Of a stretch of DNA of 9,756 nt, positions 1 to 6,465 are shown piece by piece. Made by a program: the position numbers and the translations under genes. The DNA is from an uncultured Eubacteriales bacterium (GTDB lineage Bacteria; Bacillota; Clostridia; Lachnospirales; Anaerotignaceae). Under the pieces are notes generated by a model. That model made no database searches. It had not been told where the DNA came from and saw nothing but the letters and a program-made list of their open reading frames with translations. Where the stretch lies: the NCBI GenBank assembly GCA_900546215.1, contig URCD01000086.1, positions 1 to 9,756 on the forward strand, written 5' to 3'. Positions within the stretch are counted from its first letter, which is position 1. Every line of letters starts with the position of its first letter.

Positions 1-12
1 ACTACTTCTGAC

Positions 13-41
13 ATTTTAACACAAATAATATAAATCGGCAA
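13..41 (-). promoter_or_regulatory. Candidate promoter reading out of the left edge
   Basis: Read on the minus strand, TTGCCG (41-36) is followed after 17 bases by TAAAAT (18-13), and the bases just before the -10 box give TGT, an extended -10 signature. It lies downstream of the ktrA stop and points left, so it would serve a gene outside the window. The region between the ktrA stop and this box shows no hairpin with a T-run, so read-through from ktrBA is also possible. This is a motif-only call. Confidence 0.35.
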
Positions 42-64
42 CAACTATTTTTAAAATCGCAATA

Positions 65-718
65 TTAAAGCAGCTTAAGCAGCTTTTGTACGTTTTCCGA
101 GCTTCCTATTACCATAAGATGGTCGTCGCTTCTGATTATATAGTTGGCAGGGGGAAGCATTGTAACTCCGCCGTCCTTATGCTTAACGCCAAGTATGCTG
201 ATGTTGTACTTGGGACGTATGTTTGAGTCAATAATGGATTTTCCGGTCCATTTTTCAAGGGGCGGAATTTCATATACGGAATAGTCATCCGTAAGTCCGA
301 TATAGTCAAATACATTGTTCGCTGAAAACCTTTTCGCGGCCTTTTCCGCAATATCCCTGTCGGGATAAACAACCTCGTCCGCGCCGTTTCTAAGAAGAAA
401 TTTTCTTTGTATGTCACGGCTTGCCTTACTTACGACATATTTTGCCCCAAGCTCCTTAAGCAGGCTTGTTATCTCAAGGCTGCTCTGGAAGTTAGAGCCT
501 ATGCATACAAAGCATATATCATAATTTCCAACGCCGACGCTTTTAAGAACCTCAGGATTTGTACAGTCTCCTATCAGCACGCTTGTGGCTATGGGAGCCA
601 AATCCTCAACAGATTTTTCATCATCGTCAATTACCATTACCTCATTGCCCAGCTTAACCATGTTTTGACACAAATGGTGGCCGAAGCGTCCCATTCCTAT
701 CATTAATACAGATTTCAT
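65..718 (-). CDS. ktrA: KtrA/TrkA-family potassium uptake regulatory subunit (RCK protein)
   Basis: This 217-residue protein is a cytosolic gating subunit that binds nucleotide and controls a KtrB/TrkH-type potassium translocator at the membrane. The N-terminal Rossmann (RCK_N) domain opens with the dinucleotide-binding loop GMGRFG (residues 8-13) after a short beta strand, with the acidic residues of VIDDD near 29-33 at the end of the second strand. A C-terminal RCK_C domain follows from about residue 135 (DYIGLTDDYSVYEI onward). The length matches single-RCK KtrA proteins (about 220) rather than double TrkA (about 450). The start is supported by GGTGGAGGAATT directly before ATG. It lies 14 bases after the ktrB stop, so the pair is co-transcribed. 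RCK_C domains of KtrA proteins are known in other Firmicutes to bind cyclic-di-AMP; the sequence alone cannot show this here. The family call is secure, and the Ktr rather than Trk name rests on size and pairing. Confidence 0.93.
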   Translation of the reverse strand: MKSVLMIGMGRFGHHLCQNMVKLGNEVMVIDDDEKSVEDLAPIATSVLIGDCTNPEVLKSVGVGNYDICFVCIGSNFQSSLEITSLLKELGAKYVVSKASRDIQRKFLLRNGADEVVYPDRDIAEKAAKRFSANNVFDYIGLTDDYSVYEIPPLEKWTGKSIIDSNIRPKYNISILGVKHKDGGVTMLPPANYIIRSDDHLMVIGSSENVQKLLKLL

Positions 719-732
719 AATTCCTCCACCTT

Positions 733-2076
733 TTAACCTACGGTTATTTTTTCCTCGGGCAGCGATATATGAGCCGCCACTTTCTTTTCTGTAAAGGCCA
801 GCGCAAATGTCATACTGCCGACACGTCCGCAGTACATCATAAGCGCAACTATAATTCTGGAAGCGCTTGTAAGCTCCCTTGTTATACCGGTTGACATTCC
901 GACGGTGCCTATTGCTGAGTAAATCTCAAAAAGCACGTCGCTTATGGGCGCTCCGCTTTGCAGATGGCATACGGCAAGCGTTCCCAGCAGTCCAAGCATA
1001 AGGTTTATGCTTATTATAACTCCTGCTTTTTTAACGGTATTTTCGCTGACACGTCTTTTAAAAATATTGCAGTCACTGCCGCCGCGAAGGCTGCTCCACA
1101 TATAAAATATCATTATGGCAACTGTTGTGGTCTTAATTCCTCCGGCTGTGGAGCCGGGGCTTCCGCCGATAAACATAAGCATTATAGTCAGCAGTTTGCT
1201 GCTTGATGTGAGGGCAGCGGTGTCGACCGTATTAAAGCCAGCCGTTCTGGCGGTTACCGAGCTGAAAAGGGCTGATAAAATCTTTCCCTTCATGCTCATA
1301 TCGGCAAACAGGTTATCCTTTTCAAATATATAAAACAGTAATGCCCCTCCAAAGACGAGAAATATCGTAACAGACAAAACGATTTTCGTGTGGAGCATAT
1401 ATTTTTTAAAGTGAAGCTTATTCTTGGAAATATCGTCCCAGACAATAAAGCCGATACCTCCTATTATAATAAGCGCCATAATTGTAAAGTTGACAATGAA
1501 TAAATCATACTCGCCGGTAAAGGACGAATACAGACCCCTGTATCCCATCAGGTCAAAGCCGGCGTTGCAAAACGCCGATATGGCATGGAATACGCTGTAG
1601 TATATTCCCCGCCCAAGTCCGAGCTTGGGAATAAAAAACGTGGACAGCAGAACCGCTCCGGCAAGCTCAAAGGCTATTGTGCCGATAAATATTTTTTTAA
1701 CCAGCTTCACGACTCCTCCGATATGTATGGAGTTGACGCTTTCCCTTATAAGGGCCCTCTGCTTAAGGTCGATATTACGGTTAAGCAGCAGCGCGAACAG
1801 CACGCCGAGCGTTATAAAGCCAAGCCCGCCTATCTGTATAAGCGTTATTATTACCAGCTGACCGAATATTGACCACTGGGTATAGGTGTCAACAACGACA
1901 AGTCCGGTAACGCAGGATGCGCTCGTTGCGGTAAAAAGAGCAGGAATAATTCCTATGCTCTGTCCGTCCTTCGAGGAAATAGGCAAAGCTAAAAGCACCG
2001 TGCCTATCATTATCATAATAAAAAATCCAAAAGCTATGGTCTGTGCCTGTGTAAGGTTCTTAAGTTTTTTGTACAT
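733..2076 (-). CDS. ktrB: KtrB/TrkH-family potassium transporter membrane subunit
   Basis: This integral membrane potassium-translocating subunit works with the adjacent KtrA. From the ATG at 2076 it is 447 residues, the usual KtrB length. All four pore-loop filter motifs are visible: CVTGL (55-59), CNAGF (170-174), RTAGF (277-281) and GTVGM (390-394). Each has its conserved glycine and sits between hydrophobic membrane segments. The GGSPGSTAGG stretch (304-313), typical of the family's third repeat, is intact. A longer reading begins at 2127, but that codon lies upstream of the likely transcription start set by the TATAAT box at 2121-2116. The extra 17 residues are also polar and unlike the family. 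The chosen ATG has GGGG 8 bases upstream, a weak but usable ribosome binding site. ktrB is first in the operon and ktrA follows after 14 bases. The function is confident; ion preference (K+ alone or Na+-coupled) cannot be read from the sequence. Confidence 0.94.
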   Translation of the reverse strand: MYKKLKNLTQAQTIAFGFFIMIMIGTVLLALPISSKDGQSIGIIPALFTATSASCVTGLVVVDTYTQWSIFGQLVIITLIQIGGLGFITLGVLFALLLNRNIDLKQRALIRESVNSIHIGGVVKLVKKIFIGTIAFELAGAVLLSTFFIPKLGLGRGIYYSVFHAISAFCNAGFDLMGYRGLYSSFTGEYDLFIVNFTIMALIIIGGIGFIVWDDISKNKLHFKKYMLHTKIVLSVTIFLVFGGALLFYIFEKDNLFADMSMKGKILSALFSSVTARTAGFNTVDTAALTSSSKLLTIMLMFIGGSPGSTAGGIKTTTVAIMIFYMWSSLRGGSDCNIFKRRVSENTVKKAGVIISINLMLGLLGTLAVCHLQSGAPISDVLFEIYSAIGTVGMSTGITRELTSASRIIVALMMYCGRVGSMTFALAFTEKKVAAHISLPEEKITVG

Positions 2077-2115
2077 GAGATTATCCCCATCTATTTTATA
2101 TTGATACGCGATACT

Positions 2116-2143
2116 ATTATATAGCAAATAAATTAAAATGCAA
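2116..2143 (-). promoter_or_regulatory. Promoter of the ktrBA operon
   Basis: On the minus strand, TTGCAT (2143-2138) is separated by 16 bases from a perfect TATAAT (2121-2116). The predicted transcription start is near 2109, giving a leader of about 33 bases before the ATG at 2076. The leader is too short for a riboswitch. This promoter placement is the main argument against starting ktrB at 2127. Confidence 0.6.
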
Positions 2144-2216
2144 GCAACTTTTTCCGTCCCAAAATTGTCTTATATATATAGAGGTGCAAATACAGATATT
2201 TTATTCAATTAAACGC

Positions 2217-2237
2217 CTGTTTTGTCGTATAAAACAG
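2217..2237. repeat. 7-bp inverted repeat in the divergent spacer
   Basis: CTGTTTT (2217-2223) and AAAACAG (2231-2237) are perfect inverted arms around a 7-base spacer. It is not followed by a T-run and the arms are A/T-rich, so it is a poor terminator on either strand. It could be a protein-binding site or chance in AT-rich DNA. Confidence 0.3.
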
Positions 2238-2251
2238 TGCTTTGGAAGTAT

Positions 2252-2281
2252 TTGCATTAGCATATGCTGGTGGTGTATGAT
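2252..2281 (+). promoter_or_regulatory. Weak upstream promoter candidate with embedded palindrome
   Basis: TTGCAT (2252-2257) and TATGAT (2276-2281) are 18 bases apart and face the SLH gene. The palindrome AGCATATGCT (2259-2268) lies between the two boxes, where a repressor could act. If used, the leader would be about 130 bases. The evidence is motif-only and the -10 box is imperfect. Confidence 0.22.
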
Positions 2282-2339
2282 AAAATAAATTGAAGTCCTG
2301 CATAAAACTTACAATAATATTAAGAAGCCCCGTATTGTA

Positions 2340-2369
2340 TTGCTTTTTAAGGATTTCGGATTATATAAT
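2340..2369 (+). promoter_or_regulatory. Promoter candidate for the SLH-domain protein
   Basis: TTGCTT (2340-2345) is followed after 18 bases by a perfect TATAAT (2364-2369). The predicted start near 2376 gives a leader of about 44 bases to the ATG at 2420, which has AAGGAGG (2406-2412) at 7 bases. This is the best promoter match facing this gene. Confidence 0.45.
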
Positions 2370-2419
2370 ATATCTGAATGATTTTTTATAATCGGGATAT
2401 TTATTAAGGAGGAAAAACT

Positions 2420-4828
2420 ATGAATAAGAGATTTATAGCTCTGGCCACTGCGGCTATGTGCATGGCAGGAAGCGTGAATACAGTATTTGCTTCAACCTTT
2501 GCCGACATTAACGACGTTCCCTGGAGCGGAGCCGCACAGTATATCGACGAGGCAGCGTCGCTTGGACTTATGGCCGGCTACACAGAAAACGGAAAGAAGC
2601 TTTGCAAGGCAAGAAACAATGTTACATATAATGAGGCTGTACAGCTTATATATTCAATAATGAGCTCATATAACAGCGCGAACAAGGCTTCAAGCAGCGT
2701 TATTACTAAATGGACAAGCACAATGCAGAGTGCAAATATTCCCACATGGGCATACGAAAGCACAGCATATGCTCTTGAAAATTCCGTGCTTTCAGCAAAC
2801 GACCTTAAGATTTTTATGTCTTCTGGAACTCAGAATTACGCTAAGCGCGAGGACGTAGGCGTTATTTTCGGTAAGGCTTTAAGCAAGATCTACACTGTTA
2901 ACCAGTCGGCAACCGTTAATTATAAGGATAAGGCATCGGTTTCAGCTTCATCAGTACCCTATCTTGAGCTTCTTAACAGGCTCAACCTGATGGTCGGCGA
3001 TGCTGACAACAACTTCAATCCAAAGGCCAACATTAACAGAGCTGAGATGGCTGTCCTTTCAACAAAGACATATAAAGAGCTTAAGGGCAGCGGAACTGGA
3101 AATAACAACAATACAGTGAATGAGCAGATTGTTGGTAACGTTACAAAGATTTCGGACAGCGAGCTTACAGTAAAGACCTCATCGTCTGAAAAGACTGTTA
3201 AGGTCAGTGCGTCAGCTACAGTTATGTATAACGGCGAAAAGGGCAAGTTTTCAGATATTAAGGAAGATGACAGCGTTATCGTAGTAACAAATAACGGAAC
3301 AGCAACATTTATTAACGCGTATTCTTCAAAAGGCTCTTCAAGCTCCAGCTCAAGTGAAATCACAAAGGGCACGATAACCAGCATTTCAAAAACAAGAATA
3401 ACAATCGAAGAGGGAAGCAAAAAAGCTACCTATAAATTTGATGAGGACTATAATGATGTGTCCCTTACTCTTGACGGAAAGACAACCAAGGACATTGACG
3501 ACCTCATTAAATTAATTAAGGATGATGAGAATATCGAGGCTGACCTTACCGTAGATAAAAAGGGCTATGTAACAAAGATTAAGGCTGAAACCGTTGAGGG
3601 CAGCGAGCTTGAGGGAACAATTTCTTCACTCACAAAGACAAAAATAAAAATTAAAAACGGAAGCAAGACATACGAATACAACCTTCTTGACGATACCGAT
3701 GATATATCGGTAACAATAGACGGCAAATCGTCAAGCTATGATAAGCTTAAGGACAAATACGATGACGATGAGAAGTATACAGTAAAGCTTACGCTTAACA
3801 GCGATAAAGAGGTTAAGAAGATTGTTGCTGAGGAAGGCGATACAACATCAAATTCATCCTCCAGCGCCAGCGGTACGCTTGTGAGCATTTCCTCCAGCAC
3901 GATAAAAATAAAGACGTCAAGCGGAAGCTCGAAGACATATGATATAAAATCAGGTGCGACTGTAACAATTGATGGATCATCTTCAAGCGTTTCAAAACTT
4001 AAAGATAGAGTTGATGATGATAAGGAATACACAGTTAAGCTTACGCTTTCAAGCGGGAAAGTAACTAAGATTGCTGCTTCCCTTAAGGACGACAGCGATT
4101 CCACAAGCGGAAGGGTTATGAGCATTGATTATGATGAAATCCAGATTAAGACATCGGATGGAAAATATCATACTTATCCGTTTGCATCTGCAGGCTGTGA
4201 ATTTACAGTTGACGGAAATACTAAAGGAATGAGTTATGTTATTGACAATTACGGCAGCGGAAACAGCAGCACAACTAAAGCTACGGTTACGCTTAACGGT
4301 GCCGACAGAGCTAAGAAGGTAGCTATTGAGACAAACGACAGCTCAAGCGTTAACGCTAAGGAAGGAACCCTTAAAGCAATCTCAAAATCAGATAAAGAGA
4401 TTAAAATTGAACTCTCAGACGGTAAAACCAAGAAATATGATCTTGCAAGCAGCTGCTCTGTAACAATAGACGGCTCATCCTCGTCAGTTTCAAAGCTTGA
4501 GGATAAATTTGATGATGGTGAAAAATATGAAGTTGTTCTCACTCTGAACAGCAGCGATGATGTATCAAAAATCAAAGCTTCCTCAGCAAAGGATAAAAGA
4601 GAAGGAAGACTTGTATCCATTGATGAGGACAAAATCACTATAAAAATAGGAAGCACACCCTTTAGATATGATTTATCACCCAGCGCCAAGCTTATTGTAG
4701 ACGGCGATGATGATATAGAGCTTAGTGAATTCATAAATAAGCAGGCTATTCTTTATACCTATGACGTAGAAATTTCCAGAAATTCCAACAATGCTGTTAC
4801 AAAAATAGTAGCGAATAAAGTTAAGTAA
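2420..4828 (+). CDS. Secreted SLH-domain surface protein with seven tandem ~80-residue repeats
   Basis: This 802-residue protein is predicted to be exported and bound non-covalently to the cell wall. Residues 1-24 form a signal peptide (MNKRF, hydrophobic core, cleavage after VFA). Residues about 27-222 resemble three S-layer homology units. The first (FADI...W...AAQYIDEAASLGLMAGY) and third (PYLELLNRLNLMVGDADNNFNP followed by INRAEM) are recognisable; the second is weak. A Gly/Asn linker (about 223-233) leads to seven repeats of 78-86 residues that fill the rest of the protein. Their conserved core is a GT(L/I)xSIS strand, an IxIKxxxGSKTY strand, VTIDG, an acidic KLKDxxDDxEKY stretch and a xVTLxxxxxVxKI strand. 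Some resemblance to DUF5666-like beta domains is noted but unverified. The protein is rich in Ser, Lys and Asp. AAGGAGG supports the start, and the gene is monocistronic between its own promoter and terminator. It could be an S-layer or accessory wall protein; no enzymatic domain is visible. Confidence 0.85.
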   Translation: MNKRFIALATAAMCMAGSVNTVFASTFADINDVPWSGAAQYIDEAASLGLMAGYTENGKKLCKARNNVTYNEAVQLIYSIMSSYNSANKASSSVITKWTSTMQSANIPTWAYESTAYALENSVLSANDLKIFMSSGTQNYAKREDVGVIFGKALSKIYTVNQSATVNYKDKASVSASSVPYLELLNRLNLMVGDADNNFNPKANINRAEMAVLSTKTYKELKGSGTGNNNNTVNEQIVGNVTKISDSELTVKTSSSEKTVKVSASATVMYNGEKGKFSDIKEDDSVIVVTNNGTATFINAYSSKGSSSSSSSEITKGTITSISKTRITIEEGSKKATYKFDEDYNDVSLTLDGKTTKDIDDLIKLIKDDENIEADLTVDKKGYVTKIKAETVEGSELEGTISSLTKTKIKIKNGSKTYEYNLLDDTDDISVTIDGKSSSYDKLKDKYDDDEKYTVKLTLNSDKEVKKIVAEEGDTTSNSSSSASGTLVSISSSTIKIKTSSGSSKTYDIKSGATVTIDGSSSSVSKLKDRVDDDKEYTVKLTLSSGKVTKIAASLKDDSDSTSGRVMSIDYDEIQIKTSDGKYHTYPFASAGCEFTVDGNTKGMSYVIDNYGSGNSSTTKATVTLNGADRAKKVAIETNDSSSVNAKEGTLKAISKSDKEIKIELSDGKTKKYDLASSCSVTIDGSSSSVSKLEDKFDDGEKYEVVLTLNSSDDVSKIKASSAKDKREGRLVSIDEDKITIKIGSTPFRYDLSPSAKLIVDGDDDIELSEFINKQAILYTYDVEISRNSNNAVTKIVANKVK
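3122..4825 (+). repeat. Seven tandem protein repeats (78-86 residues each)
   Basis: The repeat unit is marked by its opening glycine, at residues 239, 317, 399, 485, 564, 649 and 729, so the period is 78, 82, 86, 79, 85 and 80 residues. Repeats 4 and 6 share the identical 12-residue stretch TIDGSSSSVSKL. Their codons there differ at several synonymous positions, so this is not a recent copy. Repeat 1 and repeat 5 are the most divergent; repeat 5 lacks the acidic DDxEKY segment. The repeats are degenerate at DNA level and visible mainly in the protein. Confidence 0.85.
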
Positions 4829-4838
4829 TAAAATTTTA

Positions 4839-4873
4839 AGCCCCGCCTTATAAAAAGGCGGGGCTGTTTTTAT
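4839..4873 (+). terminator. Strong intrinsic terminator after the SLH gene
   Basis: AGCCCCGCCTT (4839-4849) pairs perfectly with AAGGCGGGGCT (4855-4865) across a 5-base loop. The 11-bp GC-rich stem is followed by GTTTTTAT. It begins 10 bases after the stop codon and separates the SLH gene from the cotJ cluster. Confidence 0.93.
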
Positions 4874-4944
4874 ATCTAAATTCCAAGTAACCATAGGTTT
4901 ACATCCTACATATTATAATTACAAAAGACAAAAGGAGTAATCAT

Positions 4945-5238
4945 ATGGAAATGCTGACAAAAAACATTGTTATGTCAGGCTGCGGCTGTGAAAGACCCAG
5001 CGATAACAATGCTGACACCTCTGAGGGTGTAAAACCGGCGGTAGGGGAATTTCTTAACAGCGAGATGATAAACGCAGTTGGGCTTGCGCGGGCTTATGTG
5101 CCTGTACAGCCGTTCAGCCAGCCTATGGAGGATATGGCGTCGCTTTCATGCGGAACCGTTTTCGGCCCTCTTGTTATGCCTTACGTTAAGGGCTCGGCCC
5201 TTGCAAGATACCAGAAGGAGGAATGCGGCAATGAATAA
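4945..5238 (+). CDS. cotJA: Spore coat protein CotJA
   Basis: This 97-residue protein belongs to the CotJA family, a component of the inner spore coat needed for assembly of CotJC in Bacillus. The family core is visible as LARAYVPVQPF (47-57) followed by GTVFGPLVMPY (70-80). It is about 15 residues longer than the Bacillus protein because of an N-terminal extension carrying a CGC motif (Cys13, Cys15). AAAGGAG (4931-4937) at 7 bases supports the start. It overlaps cotJB by 8 bases, so the two are translationally linked. No confident sporulation sigma-factor promoter could be picked out in the 70 bases upstream: CATATTAT (4909-4916) partly resembles a sigma-E -10 box, but no -35 partner lies at the right distance. 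The family call rests on the motif and on the adjoining cotJB and cotJC. Confidence 0.88.
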   Translation: MEMLTKNIVMSGCGCERPSDNNADTSEGVKPAVGEFLNSEMINAVGLARAYVPVQPFSQPMEDMASLSCGTVFGPLVMPYVKGSALARYQKEECGNE

Positions 5239-5506
5239 AGATGAAATGCTTAAAAGCCTTATGGCTCTTGACTTTATGGCTGTTGACCTTGGCCTTTATC
5301 TTGACACTCATCCCGAGGATGAGGAGGCTATTGCAGAATATGACAGAATAATTAAATCAGCCGACGCGGTGCGCTGCCAGTATGAGGCCCAGTACGGCCC
5401 CCTGTGCTCCTTCCGTTCCTATGCCGGTGGACAGTGGAAATGGATAGATAATCCATGGCCATGGAATTCGTGTGCTAATCCCGAATTTGAAAAGGAGAGA
5501 TGTTAA
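5231..5506 (+). CDS. cotJB: Spore coat protein CotJB
   Basis: This is a 91-residue protein of the CotJB family, at the usual length. The family signature is clear: an N-terminal helix with LMALDFMAVDLGLYLDTHPED (10-30), then YEAQYGPL (51-58), and a Trp-rich end WKWIDNPWPW (69-78). The ATG at 5231 is chosen over an upstream in-frame codon at 5078. It has AAGGAGG (5215-5221) at 9 bases, and the extra 51 residues read through cotJA in another frame and match nothing in the family. The gene lies between cotJA (8-base overlap) and cotJC (3 bases downstream). It is thought to be a coat assembly factor; the biochemical role is unknown in the family. Confidence 0.93.
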   Translation: MNKDEMLKSLMALDFMAVDLGLYLDTHPEDEEAIAEYDRIIKSADAVRCQYEAQYGPLCSFRSYAGGQWKWIDNPWPWNSCANPEFEKERC

Positions 5507-5509
5507 GGT

Positions 5510-5926
5510 ATGTGGATATATGAGAAAAAACTTGAATACCCCGTAAAAATAACAAAGCCCGATGCAAGAATGGCCAAAATTATAATTGAGCAGTACGGCG
5601 GCGGCGACGGCGAGCTTGCTGCCTCTCTCAGATATTTAAGCCAGAAATTCACAATGGTAACACCCCAGGCACAGGCAGCGCTTAACGATATAGGCACAGA
5701 GGAGCTGGCTCATCTCGAAATCGTAGGCGCTATGGTTCACCAGCTTACAAGGGGACTTACAGAGGAGCAGATTAAAGCTGCCGGACTTGACCAATATTAC
5801 GTTGCTCATGGACTTGGAATTTATCCGTCAGCCGCTTCGGGAGTGCCTTTTACAGCGGCCTACCTCCAGAGCAAGGGCGACCCTATAACTGACCTTTACG
5901 AAGACATGGCAGCAGATGCTGCGTAA
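5510..5926 (+). CDS. cotJC: CotJC, manganese-catalase-like spore coat protein, short at the C terminus
   Basis: This protein belongs to the CotJC/manganese catalase family, a ferritin-like four-helix fold in the inner spore coat. The first metal-binding half is intact: GELAASLRY with Glu35, and EELAHLE with Glu65 and His68. The middle, GVPFTAAYLQSKGDPITDLYED (111-132), is also typical. Family members are about 190 residues and continue with an AAEEKAR motif and a REIVH helix that supply the last Glu and His ligands. Here the reading frame stops at residue 138 (MAADAA), exactly where that part should begin. The 85 bases before the next gene encode no remnant of it in any forward frame. It is the last gene of cotJABC, 3 bases after cotJB, with AAAGGAG (5491-5497) upstream. 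It is probably structural or non-functional as a catalase, unless the missing half is supplied elsewhere. The family is certain; activity is doubtful. Confidence 0.88.
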   Translation: MWIYEKKLEYPVKITKPDARMAKIIIEQYGGGDGELAASLRYLSQKFTMVTPQAQAALNDIGTEELAHLEIVGAMVHQLTRGLTEEQIKAAGLDQYYVAHGLGIYPSAASGVPFTAAYLQSKGDPITDLYEDMAADAA

Positions 5927-5953
5927 TCGCAGGATATAAAAGGAAGTGTAACT

Positions 5954-5969
5954 TGTTGACGTATCAACA
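5954..5969. promoter_or_regulatory. Palindromic operator candidate at the marR promoter
   Basis: TGTTGA (5954-5959) and TCAACA (5964-5969) are perfect 6-bp inverted arms around 4 bases. The left arm covers the predicted -35 box TTGACG (5956-5961). Palindromes of this size over their own promoters are typical of autoregulated MarR-family genes, and the next gene encodes a MarR protein. Binding by that protein is an inference from position. Confidence 0.5.
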
Positions 5970-5984
5970 TCTTTGTGCTAATAT
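5956..5984 (+). promoter_or_regulatory. Promoter of the marR-adh-aldh operon
   Basis: TTGACG (5956-5961) is followed after 17 bases by TAATAT (5979-5984), preceded by TGC, an extended -10 element. The predicted start near 5991 leaves about 21 bases to the ATG at 6012. A TATAAT at 5988-5993 also exists but has no -35 at a normal distance. The short leader leaves room only for the ribosome binding site. Confidence 0.5.
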
Positions 5985-6011
5985 TTGTATAATTTATAGC
6001 AGGAGGATGAT

Positions 6012-6464
6012 ATGGTCAGGCGTTTTGAAACATTTATAATATATATCAATCAGATTTACAGGTGCGTACAAAAGATTAAAAGCCGTGAAATGATGGAGCT
6101 TGGCCTTAAGGGAACAGACGTTATGTGCCTCTTTAACCTTATGAGAAGTGACGATGGACTGACCTCAGCACAGCTTTCCTTCCTGTGTATGGAGGATAAG
6201 GCGGCGGTATCAAGGGCCGTGGCAAGGCTTAATGAAAAGGGCTTTATTACATTGGAGGACAGCGGAGATAAAAGACGCTACCGTTCTAAGCTAAAACTTT
6301 CAGATAATGGCAGACGTGCCGCCGAAAAAATGGAAATACTTATAGAAAACGCCGTGATGAAGGGCGGGGAAGGCCTTACAGAGCAGGAAAGGGCTGTGTT
6401 TTATAAGGCTCTTGAAACTATTTCCCGCAATCTTCAAAACGTATGCGGCGAAGAAGGAGAGTAG
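6012..6464 (+). CDS. MarR-family transcriptional regulator
   Basis: This 150-residue winged-helix DNA-binding protein is expected to act as a dimer that represses until a small ligand or oxidant releases it. After an N-terminal dimerisation helix (about 1-30) come the helices of the fold. The recognition helix falls about 62-76 (DKAAVSRAVARLNEKG) and the wing about 83-100, with the family pattern SGDKRRYRSKLKLSDNG. A C-terminal dimerisation helix follows (about 101-145). Cysteines at 18, 39, 59 and 145 could sense electrophiles, but no known redox motif is obvious. AGGAGG (6001-6006) at 5 bases supports the start. The stop is separated by a single base from the ATG of the alcohol dehydrogenase, so the genes form one transcript. 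The palindrome over its -35 box suggests autoregulation. Target and ligand are not known; an aldehyde or related electrophile is a guess from the neighbouring enzymes. Confidence 0.9.
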   Translation: MVRRFETFIIYINQIYRCVQKIKSREMMELGLKGTDVMCLFNLMRSDDGLTSAQLSFLCMEDKAAVSRAVARLNEKGFITLEDSGDKRRYRSKLKLSDNGRRAAEKMEILIENAVMKGGEGLTEQERAVFYKALETISRNLQNVCGEEGE

Positions 6465-6465
6465 G

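Larger units (their letters stand above)
2077..2419. other. Divergent intergenic region between ktrB and the SLH gene
   Basis: This is an AT-rich 343-base spacer between divergent genes. It holds the ktrB promoter (2116-2143), a promoter candidate next to the SLH gene (2340-2369), a second weaker candidate further upstream (2252-2281), an A/T-rich inverted repeat (2217-2237) and the 10-base palindrome AGCATATGCT (2259-2268). No open reading frame longer than about 20 codons with a ribosome binding site was seen. No tRNA or recognisable riboswitch was seen. Confidence 0.6.

Noticed and set aside
2077..2115. A c-di-AMP (ydaO-type) riboswitch before ktrB
   Set aside because: The leader is only about 33 bases, too short for the class, and has no matching structure.
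2077..2127. A longer ktrB beginning at 2127
   Set aside because: The codon lies upstream of the predicted transcription start, adjacent to the TATAAT box (2121-2116), and the added residues are polar and unlike the family.
2959..4734. Long minus-strand open frames within the SLH gene
   Set aside because: They are shadows of the Ser/Lys/Asp-rich repeat coding sequence, with no ribosome binding sites and low-complexity products.
3122..4825. CRISPR-like repeat array
   Set aside because: The repeats are degenerate, about 240 bases long and protein-coding in one frame with no spacers.
4874..4944. A sigma-E promoter for cotJ
   Set aside because: CATATTAT (4909-4916) partly resembles a -10 box but no ATA-type -35 lies at the usual spacing, so no promoter is called.
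5078..5230. An upstream start for CotJB
   Set aside because: It reads through cotJA out of frame; ATG 5231 has AAGGAGG and gives the normal family length.
5927..6011. A frameshift as the cause of the short CotJC
   Set aside because: No frame of this spacer encodes the expected EEKAR or REIVH segments, and it is too short to hold the missing 50 residues.
6412..6465. An earlier ATG for the alcohol dehydrogenase
   Set aside because: It falls inside marR and lacks a good ribosome binding site, whereas ATG 6466 has AAGGAG at 6 bases.
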